Counted from the stretch's first letter, positions 35,387 through 45,555 are shown. The stretch: DNA of 64,000 bases from Alteromonadaceae bacterium BrNp21-10 (GCA_030418115.1 JAUHQD010000001.1:186001-250000); one strand, 5' to 3'. The notes: generated by a model from the letters alone, not told the origin. Numbers and translations are program-made.

Positions 35387-36463
35387 ATGAATCTTCAACT
35401 TAAAGCCAAAAGAGCCATTCCTTTATTGATGTTCACAATACTCGTTATAAGTGCGTGTACCAACCAGAAGTCATCTACGTTAATGATTGCAGAACAAGGC
35501 AGCTTTGCCGTTGGTGGCACTATCGTTAAAAAAGAGGGGACATTTGATCCGATTAAACTCAAATCCGATGGGCAAACTCTGCATGGAGATCATGCGTATG
35601 TTTTCTATCAAACTCCAGTCAATGAAAGAAAATATCCCATGGTCATGTGGCACGGTTACGGCCAGTTTTCTAAAACGTGGGAGTCCACGCCAGATGGCAG
35701 GGAAGGATATCAAAATATCTTTTTGCGCAAAGGATATGGAGTGTATTTGATTGATCAGCCTCGTCGAGGTAATGCAGGTAAAGGCACGCAAGCATCAACC
35801 TATGCGCCAGAGCCGGATGAACAGAAATGGTTTAACATATTTCGGATAGGAAAGTGGCCTGAGTATTTCAGCAATGTTCAGTTTCCTACCGATCCTGCTT
35901 CTCTAGATCAGTATTTCAGACAAATGACCCCTGATATTGGCCCTATTGATATTAATGTTAATGCCAATGCAGTAGATGCATTATTTGACAAAATTGGCGA
36001 TGGTATTTTAGTCACACATTCTCACAGTGGTGGAATGGGCTGGCAAGCAGCCATGCAAAATCCACATATCAAAGCCATTGTTTCTTATGAGCCAGGTAGT
36101 AACTTTGTCTTTCCTGAAGGTAAGGCTCCGGCACCTAAACAGAGTTCCAGTGGCGCACTGAGTGCGGTTGAAATCTCCCTAGCAGAATTTAAGAAGCTTA
36201 CCCAGATCCCTATTGTTATTTATTACGGCGACAACATTCCACAGCAACCAAGTGGCAATCCTGGTCAGGATGGATGGCGCGTGCGCCTTGAAATGGCATA
36301 TGAATGGGCGAATACCATAAACCAATATGGTGGTGACGCGACTGTCGTTCACCTCCCCAAAGTCGGTATTTATGGTAATACCCACTTTCCATTTTCCGAT
36401 TTAAATAATCGCGACATCGCCGAGTTAATGGCTGATTGGTTACATGACAAGAAATTGGACTAA
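35387..36463 (+). CDS. alpha/beta-hydrolase lipoprotein
   Basis: ATG at 35387 (GTG at 35384 also possible; AAGGA upstream). The 358-residue product has a lipoprotein signal (IPLLMFTILVISAC, acylated cysteine near 24). The alpha/beta hydrolase core has YPMVMWHGYGQFSKTWE, the nucleophile elbow GILVTHSHSGGMGWQAA (Ser), a likely acid in IPIVIYYGDN and histidine in YGNTHFPF. It falls with the esterase-like periplasmic hydrolases often found beside carboxymuconolactone decarboxylase-type genes. It starts about ten bases after the previous stop, so it is cotranscribed. Confidence 0.85.
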   Translation: MNLQLKAKRAIPLLMFTILVISACTNQKSSTLMIAEQGSFAVGGTIVKKEGTFDPIKLKSDGQTLHGDHAYVFYQTPVNERKYPMVMWHGYGQFSKTWESTPDGREGYQNIFLRKGYGVYLIDQPRRGNAGKGTQASTYAPEPDEQKWFNIFRIGKWPEYFSNVQFPTDPASLDQYFRQMTPDIGPIDINVNANAVDALFDKIGDGILVTHSHSGGMGWQAAMQNPHIKAIVSYEPGSNFVFPEGKAPAPKQSSSGALSAVEISLAEFKKLTQIPIVIYYGDNIPQQPSGNPGQDGWRVRLEMAYEWANTINQYGGDATVVHLPKVGIYGNTHFPFSDLNNRDIAELMADWLHDKKLD

Positions 36464-36503
36464 ATTGTCACAAGACTCAATGCTTTATTAAAAGGACTAC
36501 AAC

Positions 36504-37646
36504 ATGATTACGCTTAACCGTAAAAAAGCAAGATTCATTTCAGTGGCACAGATTATGTGTCTATACGTGGTGGCTGTATTTGAAAGCTATGCAGTTGAAA
36601 ACACAGACGCGCTAAATGACAGACAACAAGCCATCATCCCTATTGCAGCGTTAACCGCCTCTGGTAACATTTCTGAACTTAAATCTGCATTGAACGCGGG
36701 TCTGGATAATGGCTTAAGCATAAATGAAGTGAAAGAAATATTCATTCATTCCTACGCTTACGCTGGGTTTCCTCGCGCCTTAAATGGCATAAATGCCTAC
36801 ATCCAAGTCATGGACGAGCGCAAACAACGTAGCATTACCGATAAGTTGGGTAATGAAGCTACCGCAGTGCCAACAGACTACGATGCTAATGCCTACGGCA
36901 ACAAAGTGCGTAACGAACTGGTAGGCAGGGATATATCCAATCGAACAACGGGGTACGCGGGATTTGTACCGACCATTGACAAATTTCTGGTTGAGCATTT
37001 ATTTGCCAATATCTTTTATCGAGATGTCCTCACTATCAAAGATCGAGAACTGGTAACCATTAGTATTCTGGCCGCTATACCGGGCACTGAAGCGCAACTG
37101 ACCTCACATATCAAGCTATCACTGCGGGTCGGCTATTCTCCCGTCCAGCTACTTCAATTTACCCAAGTGTTAAAAGACAAAGTCGGTCAAGATAGCGCTA
37201 TTCGTGCACAAACAGTATTAAAAGAAGTGGCTGATATTGCTTTGAAAAACAGCGAAATATCGTTGGTTAAAATCAGCAAAGACGACTCAGTGACTTTAGG
37301 AGCATTAGATAAATTCTCTGGAATTGCAAAGGTGACATCTCGTTTTGAATCACCAGTTTCTTCTGATTATCGCGGTGCGATGGTCGAATTCGAGCCTGGT
37401 GCTCGCACCGCTTGGCATACCCATCCAAAAGGTCAAACACTTATCATCATTTCAGGCAAAGGCCTTGTGCAGTCAGAAGGTGGTGATATACAGCAAATGC
37501 GGCCTGGTAATGTAGTCACCATTCCACCTAATACCAAACATTGGCACGGGGCATCTTCCGACTCATCAATGTCACATATTGCCATATCTGCGCCAGACAA
37601 CGGTGAAACTGTCAACTGGATGGAATTAGTCAACAGCGACAAATAA
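36504..37646 (+). CDS. double carboxymuconolactone-decarboxylase-like domain fused to a cupin
   Basis: The 380-residue protein starts with a signal-like hydrophobic stretch (FISVAQIMCLYVVAVFESYAV). Next are two CMD/AhpD-like domains (about 40-110: RQQAIIPIAALTASGNISELKSALNAGLDNGLSINEVKEIFIHSYAYAGFPRALNGI; about 165-245: KDRELVTISILAAIPGTEAQLTSHIKLSLRVGYSP). A C-terminal cupin (about 280-370) has metal-type residues FEPGARTAWHTHPKGQTLIIISGKG and IPPNTKHWHGA. Neither CMD domain has the AhpD CxxC pair. The fusion is known in clusters with alpha/beta hydrolases; the reaction is not established. Confidence 0.85.
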   Translation: MITLNRKKARFISVAQIMCLYVVAVFESYAVENTDALNDRQQAIIPIAALTASGNISELKSALNAGLDNGLSINEVKEIFIHSYAYAGFPRALNGINAYIQVMDERKQRSITDKLGNEATAVPTDYDANAYGNKVRNELVGRDISNRTTGYAGFVPTIDKFLVEHLFANIFYRDVLTIKDRELVTISILAAIPGTEAQLTSHIKLSLRVGYSPVQLLQFTQVLKDKVGQDSAIRAQTVLKEVADIALKNSEISLVKISKDDSVTLGALDKFSGIAKVTSRFESPVSSDYRGAMVEFEPGARTAWHTHPKGQTLIIISGKGLVQSEGGDIQQMRPGNVVTIPPNTKHWHGASSDSSMSHIAISAPDNGETVNWMELVNSDK

Positions 37647-37668
37647 CAATAAATAGGAGAAATAGATT

Positions 37669-38187
37669 ATGAAAAGCATTCAATTGGTTATCGTAGCAGT
37701 GATATCCCTACTGTCATCGACAACGGCTCTTGGAGAAAATAATACTAATACTGATGAGAATTCAGTAATGGCTGAACAGCAGAATTTTTATGTCACACAA
37801 CAAGCGGAGTCAGACAAGCTCATTGCTCTGTCTAAACAAAAATGGCAGTGGATGGCAGACAAAAATGTTGATGACTTAGCGGCACTGTTTCATGAAGAAT
37901 CAAAATTTGTACACATGAGCGGATCGTGGAAAAAAGCAAGGGAGATGGAAATTATCGAGAGCGGAAGTATTTGGTACAAAAATACGCTAGTTCATGACAC
38001 AGATGTTGAAATTATCGGAAATACAGCGGTTCTATGGAGCAGAATTACTCTCGAAGCGCACGTCCGTGGAAACGACGTTTCGAATGAATTTACCGCTACT
38101 GAGGTTTATGTGAAAACAGAAAACCGTTGGCTTTTACTTGGTTTGACATTCAGCAGTGTCCGAGATACCCACAAAATTGAACACTAG
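37669..38187 (+). CDS. exported NTF2/SnoaL-like protein, paralogue 1
   Basis: The 172-residue product has a signal peptide (LVIVAVISLLSSTTALG). A single NTF2-like/DUF4440-type domain runs from about 50 (ALSKQKWQWMADKNVDDLAALFHEESKFVHMSGSWKKAREMEIIESGSIWYKNTLVHDTDVEIIGNTAVLWSRITLEA) to the end. It is 22 bases behind the CMD-cupin gene. The next gene encodes a close paralogue. NTF2-like folds bind small hydrophobic ligands or act as isomerases; no catalytic set can be named. Confidence 0.82.
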   Translation: MKSIQLVIVAVISLLSSTTALGENNTNTDENSVMAEQQNFYVTQQAESDKLIALSKQKWQWMADKNVDDLAALFHEESKFVHMSGSWKKAREMEIIESGSIWYKNTLVHDTDVEIIGNTAVLWSRITLEAHVRGNDVSNEFTATEVYVKTENRWLLLGLTFSSVRDTHKIEH

Positions 38188-38243
38188 TATTAGGCTATTG
38201 AAAAAAACTCAATCTTTACTCTAATAAATAAGGTAAATCTAAA

Positions 38244-38678
38244 ATGAAAAACTTACTGTTGGTAATGCTTCTATCGCTTATGAATATGTCAATGGGTTTT
38301 GCGCACCCCCCTACCAATGAGCAAAAAATTATTGATCTATCAAAAGAGAAATGGGAATGGATGGCCGATAAAAATGTATTTGCTTTGAACACACTATTTG
38401 ACCAAAAATCGATGTTTGTACATATGGGAGGATCTTGGGGCAAACAACAGGAGCTGAATGTTATTGAATCTGGCGGAATTCATTACAAACAGGCGGATAT
38501 TCATGATGTGTCTGTGCAAATCATCGATAATACTGCCATATTGTTAAACCGGATCACTTTACTTGCTGTCGTAGGTGGACGCGAAGTTACCAATAACTTT
38601 ATGGTGACTGAAGTTTATGTCAATAAGGGCGAAAACTGGATACTGGGTTCACTATCTTTTACCAAATTATTGGAATAA
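38244..38678 (+). CDS. exported NTF2/SnoaL-like protein, paralogue 2
   Basis: The 144-residue product has a signal peptide ending near GFAHP. Its domain (DLSKEKWEWMADKNVFALNTLFDQKSMFVHMGGSWGKQQELNVIESGGIHYKQADIHDVSVQIIDNTAILLNRITLLAVVGG) is clearly related to the preceding gene (WMADKNV, FVHM.GSW and IESG.I.YK shared). It is the last gene of the cargo A operon, so the two products may form a heterodimer. AAGG lies about eleven bases before the ATG. Confidence 0.82.
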   Translation: MKNLLLVMLLSLMNMSMGFAHPPTNEQKIIDLSKEKWEWMADKNVFALNTLFDQKSMFVHMGGSWGKQQELNVIESGGIHYKQADIHDVSVQIIDNTAILLNRITLLAVVGGREVTNNFMVTEVYVNKGENWILGSLSFTKLLE

Positions 38679-38929
38679 CAAATTAATTTTAGCAAACCAG
38701 TATTCCCCCCACTAACTTACTAACTATTTGCCTCGGCGTTGTTGTTTTACGCTCTTATAAACAACGCTAAAATAAATGGAGTAGAACAACATGACGACAC
38801 TATTAATCAACGGGAAATGGCACTGAGCGGCTATTAAAGTTAATTGCGCCGACTGCCAGCTTAATCGCAGAAGTAGCTTTTTATATGTGCCATAGCGAAT
38901 GGGTGGAATTTATTAAACAGAACGAGGCG

Positions 38930-39589
38930 TTATTCTGTTTTATCCTTAAAATCACAAAGATCCTCAATGATGCATGAACCACATCTAGGCTTTCTGGCAA
39001 TACATGTATACCTACCATGTAATATTAACCAATGGTGTAGGTCATACATAAATTCTTTTTTGTTTGGCGTATTCTTAATGATGGCTTGTTCAGTTTCTTC
39101 AACCGTCTTACCTTTAGCATAGCCCGTGCGGTTAGCGACTCGTTGAATATGAGTGTCGACCGCAATGAAGTATCTACCTTCATTATCTTTTAGCCAGCCA
39201 AAGGCTGTATTGAGTACTACGTTAGCCGTTTTGCGGCCAACGCCGGGTAGGGCTTCTAGTGCGGCTCTATCTTCTGGCACTTCACCATTATGTAAATCCA
39301 CCAACATTTGGCAGGTTTTCATGGTGTTTACCGCTTTGGTGTTAAACAAGCCAATGGTTTTTATGTAAGATTTCAAGCCCTCTAGGCCTAAATCTAAGAT
39401 CGCCTGCGGCGTATTTGCCACTGGGTAAAGTTTGGCCGTCGCTTTGTTAACGCCAACATCGGTGGCCTGTGCTGACAGTAGCACCGCAATCAATAATTCG
39501 AATGGCGAACTAAAATTGAGTTCGGTAGTGGGATGAGGGTTGTTATCCCTAAGTCGAGTTAAGATTTCTATGCGTTTTTGTTTATTCAT
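38930..39589 (-). CDS. nth: endonuclease III, complete but with a long-form tail
   Basis: This base-excision repair enzyme removes oxidised pyrimidines and cuts at abasic sites. The 219-residue protein holds the helix-hairpin-helix with catalytic lysine ([14 protein letters not shown], about 115-128), the catalytic Asp in IAVDTH, and the four [4Fe-4S] cysteines in [17 protein letters not shown]. Between FGW and IAVDTH it has LKDNEGRYF instead of the usual PT, and two more residues before the HHW, so it is longer than E. coli Nth by about nine residues in this part. From F130 onward (38930-39202) it matches fragment 3. Overlaps rnfE by four bases. Confidence 0.95.
   Translation of the reverse strand: MNKQKRIEILTRLRDNNPHPTTELNFSSPFELLIAVLLSAQATDVGVNKATAKLYPVANTPQAILDLGLEGLKSYIKTIGLFNTKAVNTMKTCQMLVDLHNGEVPEDRAALEALPGVGRKTANVVLNTAFGWLKDNEGRYFIAVDTHIQRVANRTGYAKGKTVEETEQAIIKNTPNKKEFMYDLHHWLILHGRYTCIARKPRCGSCIIEDLCDFKDKTE
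39193..39202. other. nth breakpoint site shared by all four nth tails
   Basis: GCCAGCCAAA (TTTGGCTGGC in nth sense) is the last sequence shared by the complete gene and the three fragments at 28280-28289, 30600-30609 and 32947-32956. Beyond it the complete gene continues into its 5' part, while the fragments enter unrelated DNA. It is the putative crossover or insertion site. Confidence 0.75.
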
Positions 39590-40374
39590 TTTTCTGCGGT
39601 AACACGCACGCGGGCGATGTTCTTGGTTGTTGGTGCTGCTGCAAATAATTTTTCGATACGGTTATTCATTAGGTTTTTAAAAGCAATAATAAAGCCCATG
39701 CCAATAAAAGCACCGGGGGGTAAAATTGCCAACAAGAAGGCGCTGTCGGTAGTAAATAGTGTAATTTCCATTTGACTGGCCCAGTCACCCAGTAACAAGT
39801 TGGCACCTTTAAACAGGCTACCGTTGCCGAGAATTTCACGGATGGCGCCGAGTATCACTAACACTAAGGTAAAGCCCAAACCCATCATTAAGCCATCGAA
39901 GGCGGCGAACTTAACCGGATTTTTCGAGGCAAAGGCTTCGGCGCGACCAATAATGGCGCAGTTGGTCACAATCAGCGGAATGAAGATCCCCAGTGCTTGG
40001 TACAGCTCAAAGGTAAAGGCGTTCATCAATAACTGAATAACGGTGACGAAGGAGGCGATGATCATGACAAAAATCGGGATGCGGATTTCGTTAGGCACTA
40101 AATTACGTACCGCCGATACCGTGCAGTTGGAGCCAATCAATACCAAAGTGGTGGCAATGCCTAAGCCTAAACCATTGATTAACGTCGCAGTTACAGCTAG
40201 CAGTGGGCATAAACCCAATAACTGCACCGTCGCTGCGTTATTTTTCCAGATGCCCTGCCAGCTGATGTCTTTTAGCTGTTGCAGGTTATTCTGTTTGCTT
40301 AACGCCGGTGCATCATCGTTAGGTTGTTCGCTGTTTGGCGTATTGTCGATATCAGCGGTGGTGTCATTGCTCAT
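39586..40374 (-). CDS. rsxE: Rnf/Rsx electron transport complex subunit E
   Basis: This integral membrane subunit (262 residues) is one of the pair RnfA/RnfE that spans the membrane and holds the intramembrane iron cluster. The first 35 residues are a polar extension; from [34 protein letters not shown] the six helices follow, with the conserved cysteines in LGLCP and [19 protein letters not shown]. The Rnf complex couples ferredoxin/NADH electron transfer to Na+ or H+ movement and, as Rsx, keeps SoxR reduced. It ends the six-gene operon before nth. Confidence 0.96.
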   Translation of the reverse strand: MSNDTTADIDNTPNSEQPNDDAPALSKQNNLQQLKDISWQGIWKNNAATVQLLGLCPLLAVTATLINGLGLGIATTLVLIGSNCTVSAVRNLVPNEIRIPIFVMIIASFVTVIQLLMNAFTFELYQALGIFIPLIVTNCAIIGRAEAFASKNPVKFAAFDGLMMGLGFTLVLVILGAIREILGNGSLFKGANLLLGDWASQMEITLFTTDSAFLLAILPPGAFIGMGFIIAFKNLMNNRIEKLFAAAPTTKNIARVRVTAEK

Positions 40375-41006
40375 TGCGGCACCTCACACATATTGTCCAT
40401 GGCAAACCAATGTTGCTGTTGTTGCTGATAAAAAGTCATCGCTTTTTTCACCGCTCCAACGACAGCACGGGGGGTAATGGTAGCGCCGGTAAACTGGTCA
40501 AACTGGCCGCCATCTTTTTTCACCGCCCAATGATGGCCTAAGCCCGGTTCAAAGGTTTTGTTATTGAAGGATAATATCCAGTCATCCACTGCTAAGTCGA
40601 TTTTATCGCCGAGGCCCGGGGTTTCACTGTGTTGTAGCACTCGTACACCACTGACGGTATTGTTACCAATAATGCCGACTAACAGATCAATTTTACCGTT
40701 GTAGCCGTTAGGCGCTGTGGTTTCGATAGCCATTCCCACCGGTTGGCCATTTTTAGTGGCACGGAAAATACGCTGCGGTTGTTTACGTCCTAACCATTCT
40801 AACGAAGTGATATCAATACAATCATGTTGCAACGCATTGTCGTAAAGCTCTGGTGGGATAATGGCATCTAAGGTTTTCAGTAAATGACGTTGTTGCTGTA
40901 CCGCGATAACCGGTGCGGCGTAATATTGGGTAACTGCAATCAAACCGGTACTGACCAGTGCAAAGGCCGCCAGTATTAAACCATTACGGGAGACGACATT
41001 AATCAT
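40371..41006 (-). CDS. rsxG: Rnf/Rsx electron transport complex subunit G
   Basis: This flavoprotein subunit (211 residues) has one N-terminal membrane anchor ([24 protein letters not shown]) and a periplasmic FMN-binding domain. FMN is attached through threonine in [17 protein letters not shown] (SGAT-type motif, about residue 176). [17 protein letters not shown] is typical of RnfG. It overlaps rsxE and rsxD by four bases at either end. Confidence 0.96.
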   Translation of the reverse strand: MINVVSRNGLILAAFALVSTGLIAVTQYYAAPVIAVQQQRHLLKTLDAIIPPELYDNALQHDCIDITSLEWLGRKQPQRIFRATKNGQPVGMAIETTAPNGYNGKIDLLVGIIGNNTVSGVRVLQHSETPGLGDKIDLAVDDWILSFNNKTFEPGLGHHWAVKKDGGQFDQFTGATITPRAVVGAVKKAMTFYQQQQQHWFAMDNMCEVPQ

Positions 41007-42064
41007 TTACCGCTCCTTGCATGGCCGTAGGTTCTTGGGCGGCAGTAGTAGTCAATTAACGGCACTGCCATATTCATAATGATGACCGCAAAAGCGATGG
41101 CATCGGGATAGCCACCAAACACGCGAATAATGAAGATCCAAAAGCCGACACAGGCACCGAAGACAATTCGTCCCTGATTGGTGGTGGCAGCCGATACTGG
41201 GTCGGTGGCAATAAAAAACGCCCCAAGCATAATGCCGCCACTGAATAGATGAAATAGTGGTGAGGCATATTGGTCGCCATCAATGCCATTAAACACTAAC
41301 GCCATAATGGCAATAGCGCCGAGCATGCCTACGGGGATATGCCAACTGATGGCTTTTTGTAGCAACAAAATAATACCGCCAGCTAAAAATGCCAGATTCA
41401 CCCATAACCAACCCACACCTAAGCCGCCAGCGAATACGGGTGATTCGAGTGTTTCGTTATAGGTTAAGCCCAAGGTGAGGTTAGTTTTCACCTGATCCAG
41501 CGGGGTGGCCATAGTGTGACCATCTATTCCTAATTGCAGTTGCTGCAGGCTGTAGCCATCGTTACTGAAGCCGGTAAAAATCACCGACAGCGCATCGGCG
41601 AAATTGGCCTGATATTGAGTTAGGCTTTCAGGGGGTAACCAAGAAGTCATTTGTACTGGGAACGAAATCAGCAATACCACATAAGCGGCCATCGCTGGAT
41701 TGAATAAGTTAAAACCTAAACCGCCATACAACTGCTTAACGATGGCAATGGCAAAAAAGGCGCCGATAACGCTGATCCACCAGGGGGCCAATGGCGGAAT
41801 ACTTAGTGCTAGTAATACTGCGGTTAAAATCGCTGAACTGTCTTTAATGGCCACTTCAAAATTACGTTTACGCAGCTCTAAAATTGCCGCTTCGGTAACT
41901 ACCGCTACCACAATGGCCAACACCAAGTGAATTAGAGTGCCCCAACCAAATAACCAAGTTTGTACGAGTAAGCCAGGTAAGGTACAGAAGATCACTAAGC
42001 GCATTAAATCGCTAGTGCTGCGCTGAGCATGTTGATGGGGAGAACTGCTTAGTTTAAAGGTCAT
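41003..42064 (-). CDS. rsxD: Rnf/Rsx electron transport complex subunit D
   Basis: This polytopic subunit (353 residues, about nine helices) carries the second covalent FMN; the attachment threonine is in [21 protein letters not shown] (about residue 290). [28 protein letters not shown] at the N-terminus and [24 protein letters not shown] are hallmarks. It is related to NqrB. Translation is coupled by four-base overlaps with rsxC and rsxG. Confidence 0.96.
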   Translation of the reverse strand: MTFKLSSSPHQHAQRSTSDLMRLVIFCTLPGLLVQTWLFGWGTLIHLVLAIVVAVVTEAAILELRKRNFEVAIKDSSAILTAVLLALSIPPLAPWWISVIGAFFAIAIVKQLYGGLGFNLFNPAMAAYVVLLISFPVQMTSWLPPESLTQYQANFADALSVIFTGFSNDGYSLQQLQLGIDGHTMATPLDQVKTNLTLGLTYNETLESPVFAGGLGVGWLWVNLAFLAGGIILLLQKAISWHIPVGMLGAIAIMALVFNGIDGDQYASPLFHLFSGGIMLGAFFIATDPVSAATTNQGRIVFGACVGFWIFIIRVFGGYPDAIAFAVIIMNMAVPLIDYYCRPRTYGHARSGK

Positions 42065-44157
42065 GAGTTGTTCTCATTATCTTGATTCTGTTGTGCTAAT
42101 TTACGCGCTTTGGCTTTGGCAATCGCAGCTGCCACTCGTTGTTTTTTGATAGCGTCTTTGTCTAGTTCTTGAGTTTCTACTTTCTGAGTCTCGCCTGCAT
42201 CTTCGTTGTCTGTATCTGCGTTGTTATTGTCTGCTTGCTGGCGTTCGGCACGTTTGGCTTTAGCTCTTGCTACTGCTTGAGCGACTCGCTGTTTTTTATC
42301 ATCAGAAGTTGTATCAGTACTTTCAGCGATGTTGTTATCAGGGGTTACATCAGCATTTTCAGTAACAGCGTCGGTGGCTACCGGCTTTGGTGATGCTGCG
42401 TTATCTTCGCCAGCATCGGTCGATGGTTTGTCAGCGGCTGCAGCATTGGCTAACTTTTTCGCTTTAGCACGAGCAATCGCAGCGGCGACTTTTTGTTTTT
42501 TGTCGTCGGCGGCAGGGGCGGTCGGCGAAATGCTAGCAGTTTCGGTTGTACTATTTTCAGCCGGTGGTGCAGTTGTTACATTGGCGGATTGATTGGCGCT
42601 TTCATCGGCTGAGGCCTGCTTTTTGGCTTTTGCTCTGGCCAAGGCGGCGGCAATTTTGTCTTTGGCGCTGCCACCGTCGGATTGCATGGATTGCTTACGG
42701 GCTTCGGCGGCTTTGCGGTGTTTTTCGTCACGCTCATGTTGGTCACGGATCAAACGTTCATTACGGGCTTCAAAACGTTGTCTGGCTTTATCGGCTAAAT
42801 GCTTCTCTTCTTCTTCGGCACGAATATCGGCTTTAGTAGTGCGGTAATAATGCACCAACGGAATATCGCTAGGGCAAACATAAGCACAGGCGCCGCATTC
42901 AATACAGTCAAAGAGGTTGTACTCGTTGGCTTTTTCGAAATCATTGGCTTTGGAATACCAATATAATTGCTGTGGTAATAAGCTCACAGGGCAGGCATCG
43001 GCGCAGGCACCACAACGAATACAAGCTTGCTCAACCGGATTGGCTGGGATTTCTTCGGCGCTAGGGGCGAGAATGCAGTTAGTGATCTTCACCACTGGAA
43101 TACTGTCATCAGCCAACGCAAAGCCCATCATCGGCCCACCCATAATAATATTCGGCTGGCTTTGTTTGGCGGAGTCGTAACCACATTCACTGAGTAAATG
43201 CGACACTGGTGTACCAATAGCCGCCCATACATTTTTAGGCTGTTGTAGAGATTCGCCGGTTACCGTGACTACCCGTTGGATCAGCGGCTTGCCGTTAAAC
43301 ACTGCATCGGCTACTGCATAACAGGTACCTACATTGTGCATGACGATACCGACATCACTGGGTAAACCGTTTTTAGGCACTTCTTTACCGGTTAAGGTTT
43401 GAATTAACTGTTTCTCGCCACCCGCTGGATATTGGGTGGGAATGGCGCTGACAACATATTGCTCGACGTCATTACAGGCGACTTTCATGGCCTCAATAGC
43501 TTCGGGTTTATTGTCTTCAATGGCGATCACCACATATTCCGGCGACAACAAATGGCAGAGCACATCAATCCCCTGACGAATGTGCCAAGCGTATTCACGC
43601 ATCAGGCGATCATCGGCAGTAATGTAAGGTTCGCATTCAACGCCGTTAATAATTAAAAACTCAATGTCTTTTTTCGGTGAGGCTTTAATGTGCGTAGGGA
43701 AGCCCGCGCCCCCCATCCCTGCAACACCCGCAGCGCAAATGGTTTCTATAAGTTTAGATTTAGCCACAGCGGTGTAATTGGGTAAGGGCGATAACTCGGC
43801 CCACTGGCCTTTGCCGTCAGGAATAAGCTCGATGGCTTTTTCAGGCAGTGCCGATGGATGTGCCGAAGGGTGATTGATTACGCCGGCAATAATACCAGAG
43901 GTTGGTGCGTGTACTGGCACCGCAAAAGGGTTAGCACTGCGGGTTAAGGCTTGGCCTTTTAAAACACTTTGACCTTCTTCCACACATACTCTGCCAGCAA
44001 CACCAATATGTTGCTTTACACTGATGTATAGGCGCTCGGGCAACGGCAGTTCTTCAATACTGGATTGATTAGATAAGCTTTTGCGTGCCGGTGGGTGGAT
44101 ACCACCGGGGAAGCCCCATAAACGCCCTTGGCGAATACGATCGATAATCGACTTCAT
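42061..44157 (-). CDS. rsxC: Rnf/Rsx electron transport complex subunit C
   Basis: The NADH-contacting peripheral subunit is 698 residues. The Nqo1-like core (about 130-300) has [15 protein letters not shown] for NADH/FMN binding. Two [4Fe-4S] ferredoxin motifs follow at about 375-435 ([17 protein letters not shown] and [18 protein letters not shown]). After 480 the chain is a long alanine/lysine-rich tail with four repeats of the type [15 protein letters not shown], separated by acidic linkers. Such tails occur in gammaproteobacterial RnfC; copy number varies. Confidence 0.96.
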   Translation of the reverse strand: MKSIIDRIRQGRLWGFPGGIHPPARKSLSNQSSIEELPLPERLYISVKQHIGVAGRVCVEEGQSVLKGQALTRSANPFAVPVHAPTSGIIAGVINHPSAHPSALPEKAIELIPDGKGQWAELSPLPNYTAVAKSKLIETICAAGVAGMGGAGFPTHIKASPKKDIEFLIINGVECEPYITADDRLMREYAWHIRQGIDVLCHLLSPEYVVIAIEDNKPEAIEAMKVACNDVEQYVVSAIPTQYPAGGEKQLIQTLTGKEVPKNGLPSDVGIVMHNVGTCYAVADAVFNGKPLIQRVVTVTGESLQQPKNVWAAIGTPVSHLLSECGYDSAKQSQPNIIMGGPMMGFALADDSIPVVKITNCILAPSAEEIPANPVEQACIRCGACADACPVSLLPQQLYWYSKANDFEKANEYNLFDCIECGACAYVCPSDIPLVHYYRTTKADIRAEEEEKHLADKARQRFEARNERLIRDQHERDEKHRKAAEARKQSMQSDGGSAKDKIAAALARAKAKKQASADESANQSANVTTAPPAENSTTETASISPTAPAADDKKQKVAAAIARAKAKKLANAAAADKPSTDAGEDNAASPKPVATDAVTENADVTPDNNIAESTDTTSDDKKQRVAQAVARAKAKRAERQQADNNNADTDNEDAGETQKVETQELDKDAIKKQRVAAAIAKAKARKLAQQNQDNENNS

Positions 44158-44714
44158 CAGGAATTCACCTGCTTAATCGGAATGCTGTGTAAATCCCAAC
44201 GCCAAGATTTAGCCGTGGTTTTCACTGGGATCATATCAATACAATCCACAGGGCAGGGCTCAACACATAAGTCACAACCGGTACATTCATCGGCAATTAC
44301 CGTATGCATTTGCTTGGCCGCGCCAACAATGGCATCCACCGGACAAGCGACAATGCATTTGGTGCAACCAATACATTCATCTTCGCGAATATAGGCGACT
44401 TTTTTGACAGGGGCTTCACCGTGGGCGGCATCTAGTGGAATAGCATCCACGCCCATTAAATCGGCAATATGTTTGATAGTGGCATCGCCGCCAGGGGGGC
44501 ATTTATTAATGGCATCACCATTGGCAATGGCTTCGGCATAAGGACGACAGCCGGGGTAACCACATTGACCGCATTGGGTTTGTGGTAGTAGTTCATCAAG
44601 CTGTTCGACTAAGGGGTCGGCGTCCACCTTAAAACGAATGGACGCATAACCTAAAATTAGGCCAAAAATCAGGGCTAACACGCCAATGGCAATTAGGGCA
44701 TAAAGGATCAGCAT
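44157..44714 (-). CDS. rsxB: Rnf/Rsx electron transport complex subunit B
   Basis: This multi-cluster ferredoxin subunit is 185 residues. It has an N-terminal membrane helix, the four-cysteine Fe-S domain ([22 protein letters not shown]...CPPGGDA), and two [4Fe-4S] motifs ([18 protein letters not shown] and [18 protein letters not shown]). It is the electron entry point in the Rnf complex. Stop and start codons overlap with its neighbours. Confidence 0.97.
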   Translation of the reverse strand: MLILYALIAIGVLALIFGLILGYASIRFKVDADPLVEQLDELLPQTQCGQCGYPGCRPYAEAIANGDAINKCPPGGDATIKHIADLMGVDAIPLDAAHGEAPVKKVAYIREDECIGCTKCIVACPVDAIVGAAKQMHTVIADECTGCDLCVEPCPVDCIDMIPVKTTAKSWRWDLHSIPIKQVNS

Positions 44715-45295
44715 TAAAACTTAACCAGACCAGTAAAGCCCATAAAGGCGAGGGACATTAAACCGGCGGTGATCATGGCGATAGACGCGCCTTTGAACGG
44801 GGCCGGGACATCGGCGGCCGCCAAACGCTCACGCATGGCGGCAAATAAAATCAGTACTAAAGAAAAACCGACTGCTGCACCAAAGCCATAAATGATCGAT
44901 TGAATAAAGTTGTGATCTTCATTGATATTCAGCAGTGCCACACCTAATACCGCGCAATTAGTGGTGATCAAAGGTAAAAATATACCGAGTAATCGATACA
45001 GAGTAGGGCTGGTTTTATGTACCACCATTTCGGTGAACTGCACGACAACGGCAATCACTAAAATAAAACTTAGAGTACGTAAATAACCAATACCAAGGGG
45101 AAGCAGAATGTAATGTTCAACCAGATAACTGCTTAGGGAGGCCAGTGTGAGTACAAAGGTGGTGGCCATCGACATACCAATGGCGGTCTCCAACTTGCTG
45201 GAAACACCCATAAAGGGGCATAAACCTAAGAACTTCACGAGTACGAAGTTATTGACGAGTACTGTGCTTACCAGCAACAGTAAAAATTCGGACAT
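44714..45295 (-). CDS. rsxA: Rnf/Rsx electron transport complex subunit A
   Basis: This six-helix membrane subunit is 193 residues, the length of the E. coli protein, if started at ATG 45295; an upstream TTG (45307) is in frame but unlikely. The conserved cysteines of the intramembrane cluster are in [14 protein letters not shown] and [16 protein letters not shown]. It is the first gene of rsxABCDGE-nth, all leftward with zero to four-base overlaps; the promoter should lie in 45296-45555. Confidence 0.96.
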   Translation of the reverse strand: MSEFLLLLVSTVLVNNFVLVKFLGLCPFMGVSSKLETAIGMSMATTFVLTLASLSSYLVEHYILLPLGIGYLRTLSFILVIAVVVQFTEMVVHKTSPTLYRLLGIFLPLITTNCAVLGVALLNINEDHNFIQSIIYGFGAAVGFSLVLILFAAMRERLAAADVPAPFKGASIAMITAGLMSLAFMGFTGLVKF

Positions 45296-45555
45296 GAAAA
45301 ATAACAACCGGCAATAAGATGATAACAGCTCGCATTATCCGATTTTATGTCTTATTAAACAACTTGATATGCGGGAAAAACGTAATTTTTGCGGAGTTAA
45401 GTTGAATACTGAGGTAATAGACCTTCAGATTAACCGTTTTAAGGCTATAACCCTAAAAATATAAAGGACTTAAAACAGTGTGTAAGAAGTAATATATTGA
45501 TGGATAGGAATTTTATTAAAAATGAAAAATAAGAAGTGTAAACAATGAGCCGAAT

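Noticed and set aside
28000-39600. Integron or IS-based explanation for the nth array
   Set aside because: No integrase, attC-like folded sites, transposase or terminal inverted repeats were seen; the repeats are protein-coding nth tails with one fixed breakpoint.
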